Origin: Deltaproteobacteria bacterium
Lineage (GTDB): Bacteria; Desulfobacterota; DSM-4660; Desulfatiglandales; B25-G16
DNA length: 12,453 bases
Assembly: GCA_019310745.1 (NCBI GenBank)
Contig: JAFDDS010000004.1
Coordinates: 1 to 12,453 of the forward strand
Direction: 5' to 3'
The translations under genes and the position numbers were made by a program. Within the stretch, counting starts at the first letter, position 1. Each line of letters opens with the position of its first letter. Shown one piece after another: positions 7,535 to 12,453 of the stretch. The notes beneath the pieces were generated by a model. The model was given only the letters and a program-made list of their open reading frames with translations. It was not told the origin of the DNA and ran no database searches.

Positions 7535-7626
7535 AGGAGCCCCCTTTCTTTTTAAAAGGTTTTTAATAATAGAGCTTACATGAAAAATAATGCCTGTGAT
7601 TTTTTTGTCACCTCCTTTCTTTACCA
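7535..7626 (-). promoter_or_regulatory. 92-base leader of the binding-protein gene with an orphan strong Shine-Dalgarno
   Basis: Two ribosome-binding-like sites lie here. The proximal one (GGGGG, 7540-7544) serves the ATG at 7534; a 5-base inverted repeat (CCTTT at 7555-7559 against AAAGG at 7543-7547, 7-base loop) could partly cover it. The distal one, AAAGGAGGTGA (7608-7618), is a near-perfect anti-16S match but is followed by no ATG, GTG or TTG at normal distance; an ATC in the binding-protein frame sits 10 bases on, and the next ATG is directly followed by TAA. Confidence 0.5.
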
Positions 7627-8673
7627 TTAATAGGCAAATGGATAGAGCCTGTAAGAGGCCTTGAATGTCTCCCAGCGATGTGCCAGGCCTCTTGGTTCAA
7701 AGATCAGGAATATTATTACTGCCAGACCAAAGGCAACAAGCCCAAGAGCGGCAGCCGGAGAGGAGCCCAACCAGGGGATTGCCTTAGCCAGCACAGGTGA
7801 CGTAAACATAACAACCTCGTTGAGGATTCGAATAAAAAGAACACCAAAAAATACGCCAGGAATGCTCCCCACACCTCCAATAATCAGCATGCCCACATAT
7901 TCCAGGGCATGGAGTAATGTAAATTGCTCGGAGTTCACTACTGTGATCAGGTGCGCCCACAATGAACCTGCAATGCCTGCATAAAAACACGAAATAAAAA
8001 AGGCAAGCGACTTATAATAGTAAAGGTTGACCCCCATCACCTCTCCTGCAAGGTCATTATCTCGTATAGCCACAAAGGCCCTGCCAGTTTTGGATCGTAT
8101 CAGATTCCTGGCAGCATAGGTCATGATAACCATCACAGTCATGATGATATAGTACATCCTCTCATCTGTATCGAATTCAAAGCCTCCCACGCTTGGGGGT
8201 AAAGGGTAAAGGCCTTTAAATGAGCCGGTAATCTCCGAATGAAGGATGAGCCAGATAACCACAAAGTGTATGGCTATAGTAGCCATAGCCAGATACATGC
8301 CCTTGATTCTTAAGGAAGGGGCGCCACCAATGATTCCGATTGCTCCTGCAGTGATCCCTGACAGGGGCAGGGCAATCCAGAATGAAAATCCTAATTTTAT
8401 GGTGAGGATGGATGAGGTATATGCGCCTATGGCCATAAATGCAGCCTGGCCAAATGATATTTGTCCACAATAGCCGCTGACAATCTGCAAGCCGAGAACA
8501 ACAATCACGCTAATTGCAAGCGAATTCATAAAACTGACAAGATAATAAGATCCAAATAAGGGGAAAATGTAGAGAAGTATCAGGGCGGATATAAGGATTG
8601 CCCAATGCTGCCATGTCCTGATGATGGCGATATCCAGAGTGTAGCTTTTATCAAACACACCACATGGTCTCAT
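7627..8673 (-). CDS. livM: LivM-type ABC transporter permease
   Basis: A 348-residue inner-membrane protein forming half of the LIV-type channel with LivH. Many hydrophobic segments are seen, beginning at about 24-43 and 47-67. The characteristic SGYCGQISFGQAAFMAIGAY lies at 66-85, and the cytoplasmic coupling loop that docks on the ATPases is GRAFVAIRDNDLAGEVMGV (197-215). The C-terminus EPRGLAHRW (326-334) is the family ending plus a short tail. GGAG 7 bases before the ATG supports the start, and the N-terminal extension MRPCGVFDKSY before the first membrane segment is consistent with related proteins as I remember them. The gene is separated from livH by 337 bases, so it may have its own promoter or be under a transcript-level control; its stop overlaps a spurious upstream ATG of the binding-protein frame. 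Confidence 0.96.
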   Translation of the reverse strand: MRPCGVFDKSYTLDIAIIRTWQHWAILISALILLYIFPLFGSYYLVSFMNSLAISVIVVLGLQIVSGYCGQISFGQAAFMAIGAYTSSILTIKLGFSFWIALPLSGITAGAIGIIGGAPSLRIKGMYLAMATIAIHFVVIWLILHSEITGSFKGLYPLPPSVGGFEFDTDERMYYIIMTVMVIMTYAARNLIRSKTGRAFVAIRDNDLAGEVMGVNLYYYKSLAFFISCFYAGIAGSLWAHLITVVNSEQFTLLHALEYVGMLIIGGVGSIPGVFFGVLFIRILNEVVMFTSPVLAKAIPWLGSSPAAALGLVAFGLAVIIFLIFEPRGLAHRWETFKASYRLYPFAY

Positions 8674-8699
8674 AAGTTAGCTCCGCTTTGCTCCGTCCC

Positions 8700-8712
8700 C
8701 GCTGAAACAGCG
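8700..8712 (-). repeat. Hairpin upstream of livM
   Basis: CGCTG and CAGCG (5 bases each) flank a 3-base loop; after one mismatch three further pairs (TCC/GGA) can form on the minus-strand transcript. It is about 16 bases before the livM Shine-Dalgarno and is not followed by a T-run, so it is not an intrinsic terminator. It could influence livM translation or mRNA stability. Confidence 0.45.
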
Positions 8713-8722
8713 TGGAGAAAGT

Positions 8723-8741
8723 TGGAATGCTGGAGCATTGG
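8723..8741 (+). repeat. Three-unit 8-base-period TGG repeat (inner end of inverted pair)
   Basis: The plus strand reads TGGAATGCTGGAGCATTGG, with TGG exactly every 8 bases. It matches the minus-strand reading of 8917-8935 at 14 of 19 positions, so the two segments form an imperfect inverted repeat about 213 bases from end to end. A palindrome AATGCT-gg-AGCATT (8726-8739) lies inside it. Confidence 0.5.
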
Positions 8742-8761
8742 CCCGCCCTGGCGCGATTTAC

Positions 8762-8783
8762 CAGAAACACAATGTTGTTTCTG
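8762..8783. repeat. Inverted repeat with 8-base arms
   Basis: Perfect arms CAGAAACA (8762-8769) and TGTTTCTG (8776-8783) with a 6-base loop, in the middle of the non-coding region. No T-run follows on the minus strand, so it is not a classical terminator of the livG-synthetase-livH transcript; a regulator site or RNA hairpin is possible. Confidence 0.5.
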
Positions 8784-8900
8784 TAATATTTTAAGAGCTG
8801 GCTTCGTTAAACTATGGCCATACAAATCAGGTCTGGGCCAGGGAATGCTGGGTTTAGGAGAATCTAAAACAAACATAATATATTTATTCCTATCTTATTC

Positions 8901-8935
8901 CCAGTTTTCCAATATTCCATCACTCCATTATTCCA
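8901..8935 (-). repeat. Five-unit 8-base-period CCA/TGG array
   Basis: CCA recurs at 8901, 8909, 8917, 8925 and 8933, exactly every 8 bases, and the first four units end in T (form CCA-N4-T). On the minus strand this reads as TGG-led octamers such as TGGAATAA and TGGAGTGA. It lies in the distal half of the livH-livM gap, oriented opposite to the TGG units at 8723-8741. Confidence 0.65.
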
Positions 8936-9010
8936 TGAGAGTCATACAAGATAAGAAGCTCAAAAAATAAACCTAACTTCGATAAATAGTTGCAACCTAA
9001 AAAAATCTAC

Positions 9011-9895
9011 TCATATCCTTTCAATCCTGACAAGGCCAAATAGGCCATAAGGTCTGATTAGTAATACGAGAAGAAGAACAACATATGCGGCAACATCCTT
9101 AATTCCGCCACCTACAAGCGGGTCAAGATACGCTGCACCTACATTTTCGACAAACCCTAAAAAAAGACCGAGCACAAGAGCGCCAAGCAGGGAATCAAGC
9201 CCACCACAGATTGCTACAATAAGACCGTTAATCCCAATATAGGGGAGTATGTAGTATATATCCATTACATTTGCGGTGGCGATTCCTGCCACTGCTGCAA
9301 CGATGCCTGAGAGTATCCAGATATAAGAAAAAATGTTTTTAACAATTATCCCTGTGCTCTGAGCCAAGCGATGATCCTCGGCCGTTGCTCTCATACCCAG
9401 GCCAAGCTTGGTATATTTAAAGATCAGAGAAACTGCCCCGAATAACAATAGTGCCACAAAAAAACTGATGAGCTGGTTTATTGGAATGGAAAGGCCTAAC
9501 GTGTCAATATTGCTTGTAGGCAAAAAGGCAGGCAAAGTCCTTGTCTCTCCCTTAAGATAGAGAACAAAAACACCCTCCAAGGTAATAAAGATGGCGAAGG
9601 TCATTAAGAAGGCAGCAAGCAAGGGTTGACCTATAAGAGGACGAAGGGCCAGCCTTTCAATGAGGAGTCCGAGCAGGGCCGTCAGAATAAATGCAGGAAT
9701 AAGGCTGATCCAGAAAGGGAGACCAAGACCACCCAAAAAGAGCCAGAAAAAAAGAGCTCCAAATGCAACCAACTGGCCATGGGCCAGACTAACAACATGG
9801 GTGGATTTGTAGACCAAAACAATGCCCGCAGCTACCAGGGCATAAAGACTGCCAATCATCAATCCCGTTATTGCTTGTTGAAGAAATTCAATCAT
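9011..9895 (-). CDS. livH: LivH-type ABC transporter permease
   Basis: A 294-residue inner-membrane permease pairing with LivM. The N-terminus QQAITGLMIGSLYALVAAGI (6-25) is the usual first membrane segment of LivH, followed by VSLAHGQLVAFGA (35-47), the counterpart of the common N-F-A-H-G-E/D motif. The coupling loop is GLGMRATAEDHRLAQSTGI (165-183), and the family C-terminal RPYGLFG is at 281-287. About eight hydrophobic segments fit the family. Length is typical (LivH about 290-308). The ATG at 9895 has AGGGA 6 bases upstream, overlapping the synthetase stop region; the 9-base spacing to the synthetase indicates one transcript. No convincing terminator follows the stop; only a T-rich stretch and a weak AACT/AGTT pairing are seen. 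Confidence 0.96.
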   Translation of the reverse strand: MIEFLQQAITGLMIGSLYALVAAGIVLVYKSTHVVSLAHGQLVAFGALFFWLFLGGLGLPFWISLIPAFILTALLGLLIERLALRPLIGQPLLAAFLMTFAIFITLEGVFVLYLKGETRTLPAFLPTSNIDTLGLSIPINQLISFFVALLLFGAVSLIFKYTKLGLGMRATAEDHRLAQSTGIIVKNIFSYIWILSGIVAAVAGIATANVMDIYYILPYIGINGLIVAICGGLDSLLGALVLGLFLGFVENVGAAYLDPLVGGGIKDVAAYVVLLLVLLIRPYGLFGLVRIERI

Positions 9896-9904
9896 TTTCT
9901 TTCC

Positions 9905-11803
9905 CTACCGTATCTCATTCACAAAAATCGAAGTCTCAATAGTTCCTTTTCTTCCGTCCCTGTATGTTACATCTGCTTCAACCTTATATGTATCATCATT
10001 GCTGTAAAGTGCACCTATAAGTTCCTTGTATTTATCTTCAACAAATGTCCTTCTCAGTTTTCTGGTTCTGGTAAGTTCGTCTTCATCTGCATCAAATTCT
10101 TTATGGAGGTTTACAAACCTTCTCATCCTTGTCCATTCGGGCAGAGTGTCATTGACTCTCGCTAGCTCCTTTGCAATCAGATCTATGACCTCTTTTTTCT
10201 GAGACAGATCAGTAAAGGTGGTATAGGCAATGTGATGGGCCTCAGCAAACCTGCCCACATTATCCAGATCAATGTTGATAAGGGCCGTAACATATTCCTT
10301 TTCAGGGCCACCGATGAACAGGGCATCCTTGATATAAGGACTGAATCTAAGTCGTATTTCCGAATACTGGGGGGAGAATTTTTTACCTCCGGCAAGTTCC
10401 TTGAGGTCATCCATCCTGTCAATTACAATAAGATGGCCATCCTCATTCATGTGGCCAAAATCGCCGGTATAAAACCAGCCATCCTTTATTTTTGACTCTG
10501 TTGCCTCATAATCTTTATAATAACCCGAATAAGGATACTTGTTCTTAATGAGAATCTCCCCTTCATCTGAAAGCGCAACCTGTACCCAGGGAACAGGTGG
10601 TCCTGAGGTCTCGGGCCTGATATCCCCCTCTCTGGGCATGCTCATGACGCCCTGTTCAGTACTCCCATAGAACAGTCGAATGTCAATCCCAAGGGCCTTG
10701 AAATACCTGATGATATCCGGGCTGACTGCTGCCCCGGCGGAATAGACAGCATTGACATTGGAAAGACCTAATCGGTCTCTTAGTTGCCTGAAGACGGCGT
10801 GATATGCAATGAAGTAAAATATTCTCCATGGCAACGTGATCTTCTTCTTCTCGCTTTTCATATTTGCAACCTTAAGCCCTAAGGGAAGAGCGAGCCGGTA
10901 TATGCGGCGTCTGAGGAAGGTCGAATCTATCATCCTTGCCTGTACCATTCTGTTCAAATTTTCCCACAATCTCGCGCCAAAAAAAAGGATGCCCGGACCG
11001 ATTTCTCTTATATTTTCCTGTACAGTCTCGGGTTCCTCCGGAAAGTTAACGACCATTCGTGCCAAAATACTGCCCGCGATTCCTACCCCCTGCTCAGTAA
11101 TCCATGCAGGTGGGATAAAAGACAGGTATTCATAATTTTTTCCAAACCATCCATCTAACTGGCCCCATTCCCTTACCGATTCTACCAGCCACCTTTGACT
11201 GAGCATCCCGCCCTTGGGAAGACCTGTAGTGCCAGAAGTATAGCAAAAGGCAGCAATATCGTCGCCAGAACCTTGATCAACAATCTCGTCAAAAAGTCGT
11301 GGGTATTTTTTCTCATAATCATAGCCGAGTTTTATCACCTCATCAAAGGAAAGAAGCAGTGGATCAGTATAACTCCAGAGTCCTTTAGAATCCCAATAAA
11401 TTACCTTTTTGACCTTTGGGACATCATTTTTGATCTCAAGAAGTTTATCTACCTGTTCCTGATCATGGGCAACAACAAAGGTAGAGTCTGAATGCCCGAC
11501 ATAATATTTAATTTCCTCTGGCAAGCAGTCTGTAAATATGCCAACAGCTGCTCCTCTGGCCGACTGAACCGCAAGCTCGGCCCAGAACCATTCGGGCTTA
11601 TTTTCGCCCAAAATTGATACCTTGTCCCCCTTTTGGAGCCCGAGACTCACAAGCCCCATGCAAAAGTGCTTCACCTTTTGGTAGTAGTCCTCCCAGGTAT
11701 ACTCCTTCCATATTCCTTTGTGTTTGACTCGCATTGCCACAACGTGGGAACTATATTTTTCATAATTTTCTCTCAACACCTGAGGTAATGTTTCAAGCGG
11801 CAT
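9905..11803 (-). CDS. AMP-forming acyl-CoA synthetase (long-chain type, ANL superfamily)
   Basis: A 632-residue adenylate-forming ligase that activates a carboxylic acid via acyl-AMP to acyl-CoA. Core motifs are in order: YTSGTTGLPKGG (188-199, phosphate loop), YSAGAAVSP (354-362), YGSTEQG (379-385), GWFYTGDFG (442-450), IDRMDDLKELAGGKKFSP (461-478, hinge region) and the C-terminal ELTRTRKLRR (576-585) where K582 is the likely catalytic Lys. The long insert near 250-345 and the hinge sequence fit long-chain (FadD15-like) synthetases rather than the phenylacetate or benzoate ligases. About 32 residues follow the usual end (from about 601), with a VTYRDGRKG segment. It lies between livG (5 bases) and livH (9 bases), placing activation inside the import operon. 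The substrate may be a fatty, dicarboxylic or aryl-alkanoic acid; sequence alone does not decide. Confidence 0.94.
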   Translation of the reverse strand: MPLETLPQVLRENYEKYSSHVVAMRVKHKGIWKEYTWEDYYQKVKHFCMGLVSLGLQKGDKVSILGENKPEWFWAELAVQSARGAAVGIFTDCLPEEIKYYVGHSDSTFVVAHDQEQVDKLLEIKNDVPKVKKVIYWDSKGLWSYTDPLLLSFDEVIKLGYDYEKKYPRLFDEIVDQGSGDDIAAFCYTSGTTGLPKGGMLSQRWLVESVREWGQLDGWFGKNYEYLSFIPPAWITEQGVGIAGSILARMVVNFPEEPETVQENIREIGPGILFFGARLWENLNRMVQARMIDSTFLRRRIYRLALPLGLKVANMKSEKKKITLPWRIFYFIAYHAVFRQLRDRLGLSNVNAVYSAGAAVSPDIIRYFKALGIDIRLFYGSTEQGVMSMPREGDIRPETSGPPVPWVQVALSDEGEILIKNKYPYSGYYKDYEATESKIKDGWFYTGDFGHMNEDGHLIVIDRMDDLKELAGGKKFSPQYSEIRLRFSPYIKDALFIGGPEKEYVTALINIDLDNVGRFAEAHHIAYTTFTDLSQKKEVIDLIAKELARVNDTLPEWTRMRRFVNLHKEFDADEDELTRTRKLRRTFVEDKYKELIGALYSNDDTYKVEADVTYRDGRKGTIETSIFVNEIR

Positions 11804-11808
11804 TATGT

Positions 11809-12453
11809 TTATTCTTCTCCCAAATATGCCTTTATTACTTTCTGATCATCTTTTATCTCTTGAGGTAATCCCTCGGCAATCTTTATTCCGAAATCGAGCA
11901 CAGCTATCCTGTGGGTGATATCCATAACTACATCCATATCGTGTTCCACAAGGACAATCGGTATTTTTTTTATCTCATAAATATCAAGGATAAACCTGGC
12001 CATATCCTCTTTTTCCTCGACATTCATTCCTGCCATGGGTTCGTCAAGGAGAAGAACAGCCGGGTCCATACACAGAGCCCGTGCCAGATCCACTTTTTTT
12101 CTTTGACCATATGGAAGCGAACCGACTACTTTTTTCCTTATGGTTTCCATCTCTAGTAGATCAATAATTTCATCGATCTGATCACGATGCGTAATCTCTT
12201 CCCGCCGGGTCGGCCCAAAAAACATACATCCTAACAATGCACCATGTCTCATATGGATATGCCGAGCAGCCATCAAATTATCCAGGGCACTGAGGCCTGA
12301 ATAAAGCTCTATATTTTGAAATGTCCTGGCTATACCCAGTGTGGCAATTTTATGGGGCTTGAGACCTGTAAGATCTTTATCCTGGTAAATTATTTCTCCT
12401 TGATAAGGATGATAGAATCCATTGATACAGTTAAGCACACAGGTCTTTCCTGC
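11809..12453 (-). CDS. livG: LivG-type ABC transporter ATP-binding protein, 5' end outside window
   Basis: The visible 214 codons begin inside Walker A (AGKT at the window edge), so the true start lies upstream, probably about 40 codons away; a GTG at 12438 is internal and should not be used as a start. LivG marks are INGFY (10-14 of the visible part), the Q-loop in IARTFQNIELY (41-51), the signature LPYGQRKKVDLARAL (113-127), Walker B in VLLLDEP (133-139), and the switch His H171 in LVEHDMDV (168-175). The C-terminus GIKIAEGLPQEI...VIKAYLGEE is typical. It pairs with LivF to drive LivHM. It ends 5 bases before the acyl-CoA synthetase ATG, whose GGAG lies in the last livG codons. Confidence 0.95.
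   Translation of the reverse strand, partial: AGKTCVLNCINGFYHPYQGEIIYQDKDLTGLKPHKIATLGIARTFQNIELYSGLSALDNLMAARHIHMRHGALLGCMFFGPTRREEITHRDQIDEIIDLLEMETIRKKVVGSLPYGQRKKVDLARALCMDPAVLLLDEPMAGMNVEEKEDMARFILDIYEIKKIPIVLVEHDMDVVMDITHRIAVLDFGIKIAEGLPQEIKDDQKVIKAYLGEE

Larger units (their letters stand above)
8674..9010. other. 337-base non-coding region splitting the transporter genes
   Basis: The only long gap in the window, between the livH stop and the livM start. It contains the livM Shine-Dalgarno (8681-8684), a direct pair of GGAGC units, three short inverted repeats (8700-8712, 8726-8739, 8762-8783), a ten-base direct repeat GGAATGCTGG (8724-8733 and 8842-8851), an exact 8-base-period CCA array (8901-8935) and its inverted partner (8723-8741). 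A minus-strand TATATT (8877-8882) could be a -10 box, but no good -35 box is at 16-18 bases. Short reading frames on both strands here show no recognisable protein and cut across the repeats. Confidence 0.75.

Noticed and set aside
7535..7627. ATG at 7627 as start of the substrate-binding protein
   Set aside because: No Shine-Dalgarno in front of it, and it would place 31 residues before an otherwise standard signal peptide; ATG 7534 has a good site.
8762..8783. Inverted repeat read as an intrinsic terminator after livH
   Set aside because: No U-run follows the stem on the minus-strand transcript and the stem is not GC-rich.
8605..8970. Plus-strand frame of 121 codons, and a minus-strand frame at 8670-8876, in the livH-livM gap
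   Set aside because: Both run through the repeat structures, overlap livM or its control region, and show no recognisable protein sequence.
9626..10165. Plus-strand reading frame of 179 codons across the livH and synthetase genes
   Set aside because: Antisense shadow spanning two well-supported genes; the translation is low-complexity and polar without a motif.
12436..12438. GTG at 12438 as start of the LivG-type gene
   Set aside because: The frame is open to the window edge and the preceding codons encode the AGKT of Walker A, so this codon is internal.

Overview
The window is a single-direction (minus-strand) metabolic and transport locus, read from right to left. It contains eleven protein genes, of which the first (12453 end) and the last (position 1 end) run off the window. 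No gene on the plus strand, no rRNA or tRNA, no CRISPR array and no transposase could be supported. The gene set is a branched-chain-amino-acid-type (LIV/HAAT family) ABC importer, an AMP-forming acyl-CoA synthetase, two acyl-CoA dehydrogenases, a thiolase and a fused enoyl-CoA hydratase/3-hydroxyacyl-CoA dehydrogenase. This mixture, the moderate base composition and the protein style resemble Desulfobacterota (former Deltaproteobacteria, sulfate-reducing or syntrophic acid degraders), often known from metagenomes. That assignment is an inference from overall resemblance, not from a marker gene.

Layout in transcription order: LivG-type ATPase (12453-11809, 5' end missing), acyl-CoA synthetase (11803-9905), LivH-type permease (9895-9011), a 337-base non-coding gap with inverted 8-base-period repeats (9010-8674), LivM-type permease (8673-7627), periplasmic substrate-binding protein (best start 7534, stop 6320), a small lipoprotein of unknown function (6295-5801), LivF-type ATPase (5798-5004), an LCAD-type acyl-CoA dehydrogenase (4984-3845), a second, divergent acyl-CoA dehydrogenase (3845-2694, start overlapping the previous stop by one base), thiolase (2657-1464), and the 5' two-thirds of a FadB/FadJ-like fusion enzyme (1365-1). 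Most junctions are 1-36 bases; the exceptions are the 337-base gap and leaders of 92 and 98 bases before the binding protein and the fusion enzyme.

Read together, the locus looks like a complete route for one class of organic acid: capture in the periplasm (binding protein, perhaps aided by the lipoprotein), import (LivHMGF), activation to the CoA thioester (synthetase), then one full beta-oxidation turn (dehydrogenases, hydratase, hydroxyacyl-CoA dehydrogenase, thiolase). The content is reminiscent of the pimFABCDE dicarboxylate/benzoate-related operon of Rhodopseudomonas palustris combined with a LIV-type aromatic/organic acid importer. The substrate cannot be read from the sequence: fatty, dicarboxylic, alicyclic or aryl-alkanoic acids are all possible, and amino acid import is not excluded. 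The most notable points are the apparently complementary active-site departures of the two adjacent dehydrogenases, the unrecognised lipoprotein inside the transporter genes, and the structured repeat region that splits the transporter genes.
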